A stretch of 64,000 nucleotides of DNA from Sphingorhabdus contaminans (GCF_007280415.1 NZ_VKKU01000001.1:1488001-1552000), one strand, 5' to 3'; positions 54,245 through 63,362 are shown, counted from the stretch's first letter. Notes: generated by a model not told the origin, from the sequence alone. Made by a program: numbers and translations.

Positions 54245-55386
54245 TGACGTAACAGATCCCGACCAATGATCATGCGCATGACCTGGTTGGTACCTTCCAA
54301 AATTGAGTGAACCCGCAAATCGCGCCAGAAACGCTCGATGGGATAATCCCGCAAATATCCATAGCCGCCAAAAAGCTGCAGCGCCTTATTGACGATTTCG
54401 CTGCCGCTATCTGTAGCAAGCCGCTTGGCCATTGCCGAAAAACGTGACTTGTCCGGTGCGTTGGCGCTGACCTTGGCCGCCGCCATATACAACAGGGCAC
54501 GGGCTGCTTCGAGGTCGGTGGCCATGTCGGCGAGCATGAACTGCGTATTCTGGAAATCGGCGACTGGTTGTCCGAACTGCTGGCGTTCCTTGGTATATTT
54601 GATCGCCTCGTCAAGGCAACGCTGCGCGCCACCAAGCGAACAGGCGCCGATGTTCAGCCGCCCACCGTCCAGCCCCATCATCGCAAAGCGGAAGCCATCC
54701 CCTTCGGCGCCCACGCGGTTCGCGACGGGAACGCGGCAATCTTCAAATATGACCTGAGCCGTCGGCGAGGAATTCCAGCCCAGTTTCTTTTCAGGCGCAC
54801 CAAAGCTCAGCCCGGGTGTATCCTTCTCGACAACAAGGCAGCTAATCCCTTTTGCACCGTTGTCGCCCGTACGGACCATCACGACGTAGACATCATTATA
54901 GCCCGCACCGCTGATAAACTGTTTCGTACCATTCAGGACATAATGATCGCCATCAAGCCGCGCGGTCGTCTTCAGCGCCGCTGCGTCTGATCCGCTACCC
55001 GGCTCGGTGAGGCAATAGGACGCGATCTTGTCCATAGTGACCAGCTCGGGCAAGAACCGGGCCTTCAGCTCGGCACTGCCAAAGCAGTCGATCATCCACG
55101 ACGCCATATTGTGGATGGAAACAAAGGCACTTGTCGAAGGACAGCCATAGGCCATTGCTTCCATGATCAGGGCGGCTTCCAGCCGGCCAAGTCCCGTACC
55201 GCTTGATTCTTCGGAAACATAAATGGCACCAAAGCCAAGCTGGCCCGCGGCTTTCCAGACGTCGACGGGATAATGGCTCTTTTCATCCCATTCCGCTGCA
55301 AAAGGCGTAATGGCATCTGCCGTGAACTTGCGCGCCATGTCCTGGATGGCAACCTGATCTTCACTAAGGTCAAATTGGTTCTGCAT
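54241..55386 (-). CDS. Isobutyryl-CoA dehydrogenase-like acyl-CoA dehydrogenase
   Basis: A 381-residue FAD-dependent acyl-CoA dehydrogenase of typical length. It shows YCLTEPGSGSDAAALKT and the FAD-binding segments. The C-terminal LFGGYGYLRDYPIERFWRDLR is followed by SILEGTNQVMRMII; the family catalytic glutamate is in the LEGTNQ region. It heads the operon and likely oxidises isobutyryl-CoA to methacrylyl-CoA, a role inferred from its partners. Its start is 28 bp from the exported lipoprotein gene upstream, on the same strand. Confidence 0.9.
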   Translation of the reverse strand: MQNQFDLSEDQVAIQDMARKFTADAITPFAAEWDEKSHYPVDVWKAAGQLGFGAIYVSEESSGTGLGRLEAALIMEAMAYGCPSTSAFVSIHNMASWMIDCFGSAELKARFLPELVTMDKIASYCLTEPGSGSDAAALKTTARLDGDHYVLNGTKQFISGAGYNDVYVVMVRTGDNGAKGISCLVVEKDTPGLSFGAPEKKLGWNSSPTAQVIFEDCRVPVANRVGAEGDGFRFAMMGLDGGRLNIGACSLGGAQRCLDEAIKYTKERQQFGQPVADFQNTQFMLADMATDLEAARALLYMAAAKVSANAPDKSRFSAMAKRLATDSGSEIVNKALQLFGGYGYLRDYPIERFWRDLRVHSILEGTNQVMRMIIGRDLLRQ

Positions 55387-55414
55387 GGGGGCGCCGTAGC
55401 ACCCCGAATTTGAC

Positions 55415-55906
55415 TTATCCAGCCATTAGCTTGGGACACCGTACATAATGATAGTCGATCCCGCTATCCTGATCGGTACGGGTCAGTTTTTGGCGATTTT
55501 CGCTCATTTCGAAGCCGATGCTTTTGGTCCATTTCTCGCCTTCACCAACGAAATCAAATTCTGCCTCGATTGTTTTGGATGTCATCCGCTTGCCTGCGGT
55601 CATCGTCCCCGCCGATTCGTGAAACTTCAACAATCGTCCCTGAAGCGAAATGACATTTTCGCTATGGTCGGGATCGATCGGGCAATCGTCCAACGATTTC
55701 GCCCACCGCCCTTGGTAACCACTGGGGAACTGATTGATGGCGATTTCCAAAGGAACCTCGGCAACGGGAGTAGCGTTTGGAGCGGGATTGGTGACCGTCA
55801 CCGGGTCCGACTTGGCCTCCGCCTGTTGATCCGATGCTACCGGCAGGCATGACCCTACGGCAACGCCCAGCAAACTTGCACCAACACATATCAATCTAGC
55901 CGTCAT
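55415..55906 (-). CDS. Putative lipoprotein of unknown function
   Basis: A 163-residue protein from ATG 55906; the open frame goes back to 55960, but this start gives a proper signal sequence. The signal ends near VGSC, a plausible lipobox. The mature part begins with an Ala/Pro/Glu-rich linker and then a compact domain with GYQGRWAKSLDDCPIDPDHSENV, a beta-rich core and two conserved cysteines (DDCPID, YVRCP). This resembles small lipocalin-like or MORN-free sphingomonad lipoproteins, but I recognise no named family. It lies just upstream of the valine operon. Confidence 0.6.
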   Translation of the reverse strand: MTARLICVGASLLGVAVGSCLPVASDQQAEAKSDPVTVTNPAPNATPVAEVPLEIAINQFPSGYQGRWAKSLDDCPIDPDHSENVISLQGRLLKFHESAGTMTAGKRMTSKTIEAEFDFVGEGEKWTKSIGFEMSENRQKLTRTDQDSGIDYHYVRCPKLMAG

Positions 55907-56050
55907 TTCAAACACCTCATTTTGTCTCGGAAAACGGTCAGAAAGGCGATGAGTTCCCATGGCGCATCATTATCGCAGCCAGCGGATCGATGTGCGTGTG
56001 AAAAAAGCACTTGGCGAAAACGGCCAGATACTGCTACGCGCCCGCCATCC

Positions 56051-56127
56051 GCACCCATAGCTCAGCTGGATAGAGCGCTGCCCTCCGAAGGCAGAGGCCA
56101 GAGGTTCGAATCCTCTTGGGTGCGCCA
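56051..56127 (+). tRNA. tRNA-Arg (anticodon CCG)
   Basis: A 77-nt tRNA including encoded CCA. The acceptor stem GCACCCA (56051-56057) pairs with TGGGTGC (56117-56123), with discriminator G and CCA at 56125-56127. The anticodon stem CTGCC/GGCAG encloses the loop CTCCGAA, so the anticodon is CCG at 56085-56087, reading the arginine codon CGG. D and TPsiC (GAGGTTCGAATCCTC) arms are normal. It lies 188 bp upstream of ahpC, same strand. Confidence 0.97.
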
Positions 56128-56173
56128 TCTCTTCCCAATTTTATCTGTTTGCGCTTGAATTGACGCTGCGCGA

Positions 56174-56192
56174 ACATATTTACAAAATATGT
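56174..56192. promoter_or_regulatory. Perfect 8-bp palindrome upstream of ahpC
   Basis: ACATATTT-aca-AAATATGT is a perfect inverted repeat with 8-bp arms and a 3-nt spacer, 124 bp before the ahpC ATG. It is followed 16 bp later by a second palindrome of the same geometry at 56208-56226. It could be a regulator site or a 3' structure for the tRNA transcript. No regulator gene is adjacent. Confidence 0.5.
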
Positions 56193-56207
56193 CGAGAGAA
56201 TCGGTTT

Positions 56208-56226
56208 TAATCGATCAAATCGATTA
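56208..56226. promoter_or_regulatory. Perfect palindrome upstream of ahpC, LysR-type (OxyR-like) candidate
   Basis: TAATCGAT-caa-ATCGATTA is a perfect 8-bp inverted repeat with a 3-nt spacer, 90 bp before the ahpC start. Its inner ATCGAT-N3-ATCGAT fits the T-N11-A pattern of LysR-type regulators. OxyR is the usual LysR-type activator of ahpC, so it is a reasonable candidate site. Binding is not shown. Confidence 0.5.
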
Positions 56227-56315
56227 CTCTTTGCAAAAACAGTCGCTGGACGATTGCCCTGCAATCGGCTTTGGGGCTGCCATCGAAATTTACTTCACTC
56301 TCGAAAGGATAGAAT

Positions 56316-56879
56316 ATGGGAATTATAGGTTCGACCATTAAGCCGTTTACCGCACAGTCTTACAAGGCAGGCAAGTTCGTTGAAGTTTCCGATACTGACG
56401 TAAAGGGCAAGTGGGCTGTATTCTTTTTCTACCCTGCCGATTTCACCTTTGTTTGCCCCACCGAGCTGGAAGATCTGGCCGACCAATATGCCGATCTGCA
56501 AGCCATGGGCGTTGAAGTATATGCCGTTTCTACCGACACGCATTTCAGCCACAAGGCATGGCACGACAGTTCGCCAGCCATTGGCAAGATCAACTATCAC
56601 ATGCTGGGTGACCAGAACCATGTAATCAGCAACAACTTCGGCGTGCTGCGCGAAGGTCAGGGCCTTGCCGACCGTGCGACCTTTGTTGTCGATCCAGATG
56701 GCGTTATCCAGGTAACCGAAATCACCTGCGAAGGCGTTGGTCGTAACGCGGCGGAACTGGTCCGCAAGATCAAGGCCGCCATCTATGTACGTGAACATCC
56801 CGGCCAGGTTTGCCCTGCAAAATGGGAAGAAGGCAGCGAAACACTTGCACCTTCGATCGATCTGGTCGGCAAGATCTAA
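56316..56879 (+). CDS. ahpC: Alkyl hydroperoxide reductase subunit C (2-Cys peroxiredoxin)
   Basis: AhpC reduces hydrogen peroxide and organic hydroperoxides. The 187-residue protein has the peroxidatic cysteine Cys47 in [17 protein letters not shown] and the resolving cysteine Cys166 in GQVCPAKW, the typical 2-Cys pair. The sequence is full length and begins [11 protein letters not shown], as in E. coli-type AhpC. Ribosome site GAAAGGA is before the ATG. It is followed 123 bp later by ahpF, which recycles it. Confidence 0.97.
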   Translation: MGIIGSTIKPFTAQSYKAGKFVEVSDTDVKGKWAVFFFYPADFTFVCPTELEDLADQYADLQAMGVEVYAVSTDTHFSHKAWHDSSPAIGKINYHMLGDQNHVISNNFGVLREGQGLADRATFVVDPDGVIQVTEITCEGVGRNAAELVRKIKAAIYVREHPGQVCPAKWEEGSETLAPSIDLVGKI

Positions 56880-57002
56880 CCCAACGACAACAGACGCCGT
56901 GCCGCCTTCGGATGGCGCGGCGCACCCCTCCCGAAAAGTTCAACCCCCTCCCACCGCAGTTTCTTGCGGAACGGTCCCGTTTGCCTTTGAAGAGACACAG
57001 CC

Positions 57003-58553
57003 ATGCTTGATGCAGCAACAACAGCCCAGTTGAAAACCTATCTCGGAAACCTGCGCACGCCGGTCGAATTGGTCGCGACATTGGATGACAGTCCTAAGTC
57101 ATCTGAAATGCGTACATTGGTCGAAGAAGTTGCAGCGCAATCAGACCTTGTCACCGCCCGTTTTGACGGACAGGCGGATCGGGTACCGTCTTTTTCCATC
57201 CGCAGCGCCGATGGTACGGCAGAAACCCGTTTTGCCGGATTACCACTGGGTCATGAATTTACCTCTCTGGTATTGGCGTTGCTCCATATGGGGGGACACC
57301 CGCCCAAGGAAGAGGCCGAACTGCTGGATTCGGTCCGTGCACTGGAAGGGGAATTTCATTTCGAGACCTTCTATTCCCTGACCTGCCAGAACTGTCCGGA
57401 TGTTGTGCAGGCCATTAACATCATGGCCGCGCTTAACCCCAATGTGCGCCATGTTGCGATAGACGGCGCCCTGTTCCGCGATGAGGTTGAAACACGCAAG
57501 GTTATGGCCGTTCCCGCCGTTTATCTGAATGGCGAGCCATTCGGTCAGGGCCGGATGGATCTTGCGCAGATCATGGCGAAGCTGGACAGCGGAACCGTCG
57601 CCCGTGCCGCTGAAAAAATTGCCGCCAAAGATCCTTTTGATGTCTTGGTCATTGGCGGCGGCCCCGCAGGCGCCGCCGCGGCAATTTATGCCGCGCGCAA
57701 AGGAATCCGGACCGGTGTCGTTGCCGAACGATTCGGCGGACAGGTGCTCGACACCATGGGGATTGAGAATTTTATCTCCGTTTCGCACACCGAAGGCCCG
57801 AAGCTTGCGGCTCAACTGGAACAGCATGTTCGCGATTATGAAGTAGATATCATGAACCTGCAGACGGCGAGCGCCCTGATACCCGGCGAAGCAGGTGGAT
57901 TGCATGAAGTAAAGCTTGCCAGCGGGGCCAGCCTGAAAGCCAAATCAATCATATTGTCGACAGGCGCGCGCTGGCGGCAAATGGGCGCACCGGGTGAAGA
58001 AATGTACCGCAACAAGGGTGTGGCCTACTGCCCCCATTGCGACGGCCCACTCTACAAGGGAAAGCGCACCGCCGTTATTGGCGGTGGCAACTCCGGCGTG
58101 GAAGCCGCCATCGACCTTGCAGGTATCGTGGCCCATGTGACGCTTATCGAATATGATAACCAGTTGCGCGCCGATGCGGTTTTACAGGCGAAACTGCGCA
58201 GTCTGCCCAATGTGACCATCATTACCTCCGCCCTCACAACGGAAGTGCTTGGTGACGGAGAAAAAGTGACAGGATTGCAGTATCAGGACAGGACAACCGA
58301 AGAACTTCACCAGGTCGATCTGGAGGGTATCTTCGTGCAGATCGGGCTGGTTCCAAATACCGAATGGTTGCAAGGCCCCCTCGCCCTGTCCGGGCGCGGA
58401 GAAATCGAAATCGACGCACATGGGGCGACAAACCTTCCGGGTGTTTTTGCCGCAGGTGACGTAACGACTGTACCCTATAAGCAGATCATCGTTGCCATGG
58501 GCGAAGGCACCAAAGCCGCTTTATCCGCTTTCGACTACCTCATTCGTTCATAA
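57003..58553 (+). CDS. ahpF: Alkyl hydroperoxide reductase subunit F
   Basis: A 516-residue NADH-dependent flavoprotein that reduces AhpC. The N-terminal tandem thioredoxin-like domain carries CQNC (Cys128, Cys131). The thioredoxin-reductase-like part has the FAD motif [20 protein letters not shown], the redox-active CPHC (Cys343, Cys346) and NAD motif [16 protein letters not shown]. The C-terminal [20 protein letters not shown] is standard. It converges on an acyl-CoA dehydrogenase gene with a 21-bp gap that holds a strong hairpin. Confidence 0.97.
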   Translation: MLDAATTAQLKTYLGNLRTPVELVATLDDSPKSSEMRTLVEEVAAQSDLVTARFDGQADRVPSFSIRSADGTAETRFAGLPLGHEFTSLVLALLHMGGHPPKEEAELLDSVRALEGEFHFETFYSLTCQNCPDVVQAINIMAALNPNVRHVAIDGALFRDEVETRKVMAVPAVYLNGEPFGQGRMDLAQIMAKLDSGTVARAAEKIAAKDPFDVLVIGGGPAGAAAAIYAARKGIRTGVVAERFGGQVLDTMGIENFISVSHTEGPKLAAQLEQHVRDYEVDIMNLQTASALIPGEAGGLHEVKLASGASLKAKSIILSTGARWRQMGAPGEEMYRNKGVAYCPHCDGPLYKGKRTAVIGGGNSGVEAAIDLAGIVAHVTLIEYDNQLRADAVLQAKLRSLPNVTIITSALTTEVLGDGEKVTGLQYQDRTTEELHQVDLEGIFVQIGLVPNTEWLQGPLALSGRGEIEIDAHGATNLPGVFAAGDVTTVPYKQIIVAMGEGTKAALSAFDYLIRS

Positions 58554-58578
58554 GGGACGGCGTTAACGCCGCCCTTAT
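58550..58578. terminator. Hairpin between converging ahpF and acyl-CoA dehydrogenase genes
   Basis: ATAAGGGACGGCGTT (58550-58564) is followed directly by AACGCCGCCCTTAT (58565-58578). Apart from one bulged base they form a long stem around the GTTAAC centre. It covers both stop codons and the whole gap, so it may terminate both transcripts. No long T-run follows on either strand. Confidence 0.6.
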
Positions 58579-59693
58579 CCAAGCAACAAATGGCTTAATT
58601 TGGCGCGCTGCCATGCAGCGTCGCCAAATTGTGATGCCTGGAAAATTGCCGCGCGTCGATGCAGGCCGGCATCGCAATCATGGGTGAAGCCAAAGCCGCC
58701 ATGGAACTGGATCGCCCTGTCGGCAGCAAAGCTGTAGACTCCATCTGCCGCGGCCTTGGCCATGCGGACAGCGATTTCGCCCATGCCCTGGTCACCAAAA
58801 CTGTTTGCTGCACTGTAGAGGTGTGACCTTGCCTTTTCATAATCGACATAGGCATCGACTGTCGGATGTTTCAGCGCCTGATATTCGCCAATGATTTTTC
58901 CGAACTGCTTGCGGGTCTGCAGATAGCTGATCGTATAATCTATAACGCTTTGTGATCCGCCGCACATTTCGGCGCTTTGCAGTAATGTTGCCGCCAGCTC
59001 GATATGCGCCAGGGTTTGTGCGGCGATGCCAACCTCCAGCAACGCCGATTTTTCCACTTCAAGACCATCCAGCGACAGCGCAAAGCTGCGCTTGGTTTCG
59101 TCAATGATCGCTTCACGGCGCAGGCGTCCGGCAACCTGTGCGCCTGTCAGAAGCAGCAAAGCAGGTTTGCCGTCCAGCATGACGGAGACGATGATGCATT
59201 CAGCCGATTCCGCCCACAGCGAAAAAAGCTTTTCCCCAGACAGGTGCAATTTGCCACCATCGGAACGCGCCGTCGCGGTAATGTTAGTCAGATCCCAATC
59301 GCCGTGGGCTTCATAAAGTGCCAGAGTAGCAACCGTACCTTCCGCAATTTTGGGGAGCCATTCGGCCTTTTGCGCCTCTGTTCCACCTGCGATCAGGGCT
59401 TGCGCGGCAAGAGTCGAGGCGGTGAAAGGCGACGCCATCAGATGGCGACCCATTTGTTCCACAACAGGGACGACCTCTGCAAGTGTAAGGCCAACGCCAC
59501 TATAGGCTTCGGGAATTGCAATAGCGGTCCATCCCAGCGCCGCCATTTCCGCCCAGACTTCGGCATCATAGCCGAGATCGCTGTCCATCAGCTTGCGCAC
59601 CTTATCGATGGGAGATTTGTCGCGGCAAAATGTTGTCGCCACGTCGAGCAGTTCTATTTGCTCTTCGCTGTATCCAAGACCTGCCATCTGCAT
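58575..59693 (-). CDS. Acyl-CoA dehydrogenase family protein
   Basis: A 372-residue acyl-CoA dehydrogenase-like protein. The N-terminal helical domain, GWTAIAIPEAYSGVGLTLAEV, and the C-terminal IQFHGGFGFTHDCDAGLHRRA place it in the branch containing steroid- and pimeloyl-type dehydrogenases. In that branch two related subunits often pair. The usual family segment after GGFGFT reads THDCDAGL, unlike the common TWEHD, so activity as a single enzyme is uncertain and it may be one partner of a heteromer. ATG at 59687 is an alternative start. A 38-bp palindrome lies 52 bp upstream. Confidence 0.85.
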   Translation of the reverse strand: MQMAGLGYSEEQIELLDVATTFCRDKSPIDKVRKLMDSDLGYDAEVWAEMAALGWTAIAIPEAYSGVGLTLAEVVPVVEQMGRHLMASPFTASTLAAQALIAGGTEAQKAEWLPKIAEGTVATLALYEAHGDWDLTNITATARSDGGKLHLSGEKLFSLWAESAECIIVSVMLDGKPALLLLTGAQVAGRLRREAIIDETKRSFALSLDGLEVEKSALLEVGIAAQTLAHIELAATLLQSAEMCGGSQSVIDYTISYLQTRKQFGKIIGEYQALKHPTVDAYVDYEKARSHLYSAANSFGDQGMGEIAVRMAKAAADGVYSFAADRAIQFHGGFGFTHDCDAGLHRRAAIFQASQFGDAAWQRAKLSHLLLG

Positions 59694-59744
59694 CGCACTC
59701 TCCCGTCTTTGTTTGATTCTCTTTGACGCGATGCCGGGGTAGAA

Positions 59745-59782
59745 ATCAAGCTCGTTTAATCGAGCGATTAAACGAGCTTGAT
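59745..59782. promoter_or_regulatory. 38-bp perfect palindrome upstream of acyl-CoA dehydrogenase
   Basis: ATCAAGCTCGTTTAATCG (59745-59762) and its exact reverse complement CGATTAAACGAGCTTGAT (59765-59782) are separated only by AG. It lies 52 bp upstream of the leftward acyl-CoA dehydrogenase start and 28 bp past the phoD stop. Its AT-richer arms and lack of T-runs favour an operator, for example for a TetR-type regulator, over a terminator. Confidence 0.6.
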
Positions 59783-59809
59783 ACGCTTCTGCAATCGGTG
59801 GGCCTACGC

Positions 59810-61435
59810 TCAGGCCGATTCAAGAATCTTGCGTCCCGGGCGGACTTTCATGCGGTGGCCGGCTTTGGTCTCGAGCGAGACGTCCTTGACGGTTTGCATG
59901 AACACCCATTCGTTTGTTGCAGCCTGGGGCGTCAGTGACAGATGCATATAGCCCCGGTTCGACGTATCGACCCAGCGCAGTTCCTGCTTGCTCGCCTCTT
60001 GCAGATTACGGGCAATGACGGCGGGGTCTACGCCCACAGTGGCGCTTTCAAAGCCGGGCGAACTGACGCTGTGGCCACCAAATTCGACGCCCGCCGGTTT
60101 GCCATCTTCCGGAAGGTCGAACGCCCAGCCATTGTGGCTGTCACCGGTCACCACAACCAGATTGGCATCCGCCCGCTGTGCGGCGGCAAGAACGCGGGAA
60201 CGGGCCACGGGATAACCACCCCAATTGTCGAGATTATAGGGAAGCCCGGCCTTTGCCGCTGCTATCCCCTGACGCACAAAATTCTTGGTGCGTTCCGGCG
60301 CGTCCTTGGGGAACCAGTTCATCGCCTCTTCGGGCGTGAAATTATATCCCATATTGGTGCCGGTTCCCAACACCGCCCAAGTTGCCTTGTTGCGTGCAAT
60401 CGCACCGAACAACCAGCTTTCCTGCTCCGTGCCGAACATCGTCATGGCAGGATCGCGCCATGCGCCATCACGAAAATCCGCAAATGCCTTGGCCGGATCC
60501 GCCGACCGCATCAGATCGCCATGGAAATTGGGTTTTGACCGGGCAACCATGCGCGTATCCGTGCGGTAATAGGTTGCAAGATCGCCAATGGGATATTCCT
60601 TCCAGGGTTGTTCACCCACCGGCAGCCATTCCCGCCACACTTGCATTGCCGCGTTCCGCCGCGCGTTCCAGTCGCCCTCGTCGGGTGTATGGTTCTGCGC
60701 ACCGCCTTCCCACGCGTCATTTGCACCCTCATGATCATCAGTATTGGGGATCATCGGGAAATTGGCGTGCAGCGCCTGCAGTTGCGGGTCGGAGCGATAA
60801 CTGGCGTAGCGCAGGCGATAATCCGCCAGCGTCAGTATCTCGTCCGCCGGGAATATACGCGCTGCAAATTTCGCGCCGCCATCATAACCGCCGCGGCCAT
60901 ATTCATAGATATAGTCGCCCATGTGCAGGACGAGATCGATATCCTCACGCGCCGCGGCATGGCCATAAGCGTTGAACTCGCCGAAGCCGAGGTTTGAGCA
61001 GGAGAATATCGCGATGTTGAACTTGCTCGCCTTGCCGACCGGCAGGGTCTTTGTACGCCCGACAGGCGACATGCTGCCATCGGGCGCGATGAAACGGAAC
61101 CAGTGCCATTTGCCGGGTGCAAGATTGTCGACCGTGATCTTCACCGTATGGTCGCGCCATGGACCGGTTACCATCTGCCCGCCACCGGCAGTTTTCGCAA
61201 AATCACGGCTTTCGGAAATTTCAACCCGAACCTTGGAAGGGCCGCCCGTAGGGTTGACGTAGCGTGTCCACAGCAGAACCGAATTCGGCCCGGGCTCACC
61301 ACTGGCGACATTATGGGTGAAACCGGTCAATCCCAACAACGCCTGCGCCATCGCCGCGCCGCCCGGAAGCATCAGTCCACCAATACCAAACCCGGCGGTT
61401 GCCAATAGCGCGCGGCGATTTAAGATAAAAGACAT
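59810..61435 (-). CDS. PhoD-like alkaline phosphatase, Tat-exported
   Basis: A 541-residue metallophosphoesterase of the PhoD family. The N-terminus bears a twin-arginine signal (LNRRALLATAGFG, hydrophobic to AMA-QA) for folded export. An N-terminal PhoD_N beta domain (about 35-135) precedes the catalytic domain, which has FSCSN, the metal-site LHMGDYIYEYG, NTDDHEGAND with Asp and His ligands, and the C-terminal VVTGDSHNGW. It probably hydrolyses phosphodiesters or phosphomonoesters outside the cytoplasm and needs Ca/Fe in studied relatives. The neighbour downstream is a palindrome, not another phosphate gene. Confidence 0.92.
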   Translation of the reverse strand: MSFILNRRALLATAGFGIGGLMLPGGAAMAQALLGLTGFTHNVASGEPGPNSVLLWTRYVNPTGGPSKVRVEISESRDFAKTAGGGQMVTGPWRDHTVKITVDNLAPGKWHWFRFIAPDGSMSPVGRTKTLPVGKASKFNIAIFSCSNLGFGEFNAYGHAAAREDIDLVLHMGDYIYEYGRGGYDGGAKFAARIFPADEILTLADYRLRYASYRSDPQLQALHANFPMIPNTDDHEGANDAWEGGAQNHTPDEGDWNARRNAAMQVWREWLPVGEQPWKEYPIGDLATYYRTDTRMVARSKPNFHGDLMRSADPAKAFADFRDGAWRDPAMTMFGTEQESWLFGAIARNKATWAVLGTGTNMGYNFTPEEAMNWFPKDAPERTKNFVRQGIAAAKAGLPYNLDNWGGYPVARSRVLAAAQRADANLVVVTGDSHNGWAFDLPEDGKPAGVEFGGHSVSSPGFESATVGVDPAVIARNLQEASKQELRWVDTSNRGYMHLSLTPQAATNEWVFMQTVKDVSLETKAGHRMKVRPGRKILESA

Positions 61436-61452
61436 CCCTGTTTCCTTTTTTA

Positions 61453-62571
61453 TCAGTTTATTAGTTTCAATATTTCAGTCAATCGGTGAACATCCTCCGG
61501 ATCCTGATACAGGCCAAAGCCGATCCGCAACACATCACCCCTGACATCGGTCACAACCTGATGCCGCGCCAGGCTTTCGTGCAGTTGCACAGCGCGCGGT
61601 CCCTTGAACGCGAGAAAACGCGCATGCGGTCCGTCCGTCAAAGGGTTTAGCAGGGTCATGTCCATCATGGCGCAAGCGCTAAGAAATTGCTGTTGCAGAC
61701 GTGTGACATGCGCCGAAATTACTTCGGTCGAAAGCCCTTCAATGTCCAGCATCGAACGGATGGCGCAGAATCGGTAAAGGCCCGACGGGTCAAAAGTGCT
61801 TCCCAGAAACCGGCGACCATCGGGAGCGTAGCCCACACTGCCCGGGGGTAATGCGAGGTCGTCAAATTCGGCATACCATCCGGTGATTTCAGGCCGGGGC
61901 GCGAAGCCCTGAGGGGCGTGAAGGAAGCAAACGCCCTCCCCCGCCATGGCATATTTATAGCCACCCGACAGATAGAAAATGCGGTCGGCAACATCGGCGA
62001 GATTTGTGGGAATGGCCATGAAGCCATGATAGCCGTCAATCACAACCCAGGGCCCTTCCGGCTTTGCCAGCGCGGCAAGCGGGGCGATGTCGACCACATG
62101 ACCGGAGTTGAAAAGCACGTGGCTGGCGAAGATCAGGTCATATTCGTTCCGGCCAGCCTCGGTCGCCAGATCGTCCGGTGGCACCTGTTTCCAGATAATC
62201 TTACCGCTTTCCACCCATCGCGCCATTTGCCGTCGGAAACTGTGGAACTCTCCGTCGCTCGACAAGATCCGCAAAGATTGCCGGTCCATCGCGGAAAGGA
62301 TGCGTATAAGGAAATCATGGGTATTGGACGAAAAACTGATGGTTGCCGGATCGGGCAAGGCCAGTTCAGACGCGATATGTCCTTGCGCCTCTGACCAGAG
62401 GCTTCCCATGATCACGCCCCATTTATGGTCCGCCAGATGGGCGGCGTCTGTCCATGCCGCCATCTGGCCGTCATGGCTTGCATCCGGCCAGAGATGGTGG
62501 CTGTGCGCCGCAAAATGCAACCGATCGGGTGCGGCAGATAGCGACCGGCTGAAAAGATGCTTGAAACTCAC
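61453..62571 (-). CDS. Kynureninase-like class V aminotransferase-fold enzyme
   Basis: A 372-residue PLP-dependent enzyme of the class V aminotransferase fold. The probable PLP lysine is in LSGGYKYAMAGEGVCF, the cofactor Asp-rich stretch is VIDGYHGF, and an N-terminal HSHHLWPDASHDGQM replaces the classic kynureninase start. It overlaps the tryptophan 2,3-dioxygenase gene by 4 bp, so a role splitting (formyl)kynurenine is likely. It differs from the well-known KynU enough that I call it kynureninase-like. No kynurenine formamidase is in the window. Confidence 0.75.
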   Translation of the reverse strand: MSFKHLFSRSLSAAPDRLHFAAHSHHLWPDASHDGQMAAWTDAAHLADHKWGVIMGSLWSEAQGHIASELALPDPATISFSSNTHDFLIRILSAMDRQSLRILSSDGEFHSFRRQMARWVESGKIIWKQVPPDDLATEAGRNEYDLIFASHVLFNSGHVVDIAPLAALAKPEGPWVVIDGYHGFMAIPTNLADVADRIFYLSGGYKYAMAGEGVCFLHAPQGFAPRPEITGWYAEFDDLALPPGSVGYAPDGRRFLGSTFDPSGLYRFCAIRSMLDIEGLSTEVISAHVTRLQQQFLSACAMMDMTLLNPLTDGPHARFLAFKGPRAVQLHESLARHQVVTDVRGDVLRIGFGLYQDPEDVHRLTEILKLIN

Positions 62572-63362
62572 AATTGCGTCCGCAGCGACCAGAGTTCGGG
62601 AAAGGCCCGCTTACTGAGGGTGCTGCTCAAATAGCTCACGCCTGCTGTACCGCCGGTACCACGCTTTCCGCCAATGATCCGCTCGACCGTGATGACATGC
62701 TTGTGTCGCCAGGTGGCCATGGCATCGTCCAGATCGACCAGTTTCTCGGCCAGTTGATATAATTCCCAATAACGTTCTGTGTCGCGATAAACTTGTAGAA
62801 ATCCGGCTTCGACTTCGGGTGAAAATATATGGGGCTGCGCCCAGTCACGCGATAATTGCCCCAGAGGAACGTCAATTCCTGCCCGCGCCAGGGCAATGAT
62901 TGTATCGTCCCAAATACTGGGTTCGGTTAGAGCCTTCATCATTGCCGCACGCGCTTCGGGTCGGTCTTCCTGAAATTTCAGATGCGCACTGTCTTTGAGG
63001 CCAAGCATGAATTCGACGGTGCGAAACTGGTCCGATTGAAATCCGGAACTCGGCCCTAATACGTGCCGGAACCGTGTGTAATCGGATGGCGTCATCGTTG
63101 ACAAAACATCCCAGCTTAATGTCATAACTGCTTGAATACGGCTAACTCTTGCTAGCGCCTTATATGCCGGAACAAGCGCATCACTCCGGATTTGTGCCTG
63201 GGCCAGATGGAGTTCGCGGATCATCTGCTTCAGCCAGAGCTCCTTGGTCTGGTGGATGATGATGAACAGCATCTCGTCATCCAGTTCCGATTGCGGATGC
63301 TGACAGGACAGCAATTCATCAAGCGCAAGATAACGCGCATAGGTCATGGGGGCATCGCTCAT
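62568..63362 (-). CDS. kynA: Tryptophan 2,3-dioxygenase
   Basis: A 264-residue heme dioxygenase opening the tryptophan indole ring to N-formylkynurenine. The active-site histidine region FIIIHQTKELWLKQMI, the FQSDQFRTVEFMLG motif, the proximal heme histidine in WRHKHVITVERIIGGKRGTGG and the C-terminal FPELWSLRTQL are all present. Length matches bacterial TDO. It is the first gene of a two-gene operon with the kynureninase-like gene, and lies 27 bp downstream of a TetR-type regulator on the same strand. Confidence 0.96.
   Translation of the reverse strand: MSDAPMTYARYLALDELLSCQHPQSELDDEMLFIIIHQTKELWLKQMIRELHLAQAQIRSDALVPAYKALARVSRIQAVMTLSWDVLSTMTPSDYTRFRHVLGPSSGFQSDQFRTVEFMLGLKDSAHLKFQEDRPEARAAMMKALTEPSIWDDTIIALARAGIDVPLGQLSRDWAQPHIFSPEVEAGFLQVYRDTERYWELYQLAEKLVDLDDAMATWRHKHVITVERIIGGKRGTGGTAGVSYLSSTLSKRAFPELWSLRTQL

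Noticed and set aside
55922-56158. A short plus-strand open frame covering the tRNA gene
   Set aside because: Its central part is the tRNA-Arg sequence, so the frame is fortuitous.
59745-59782. The 38-bp palindrome as a rho-independent terminator of phoD
   Set aside because: It lies beyond the phoD stop in the right place, but has no GC-rich stem and no T-run on the leftward strand; operator function is preferred.
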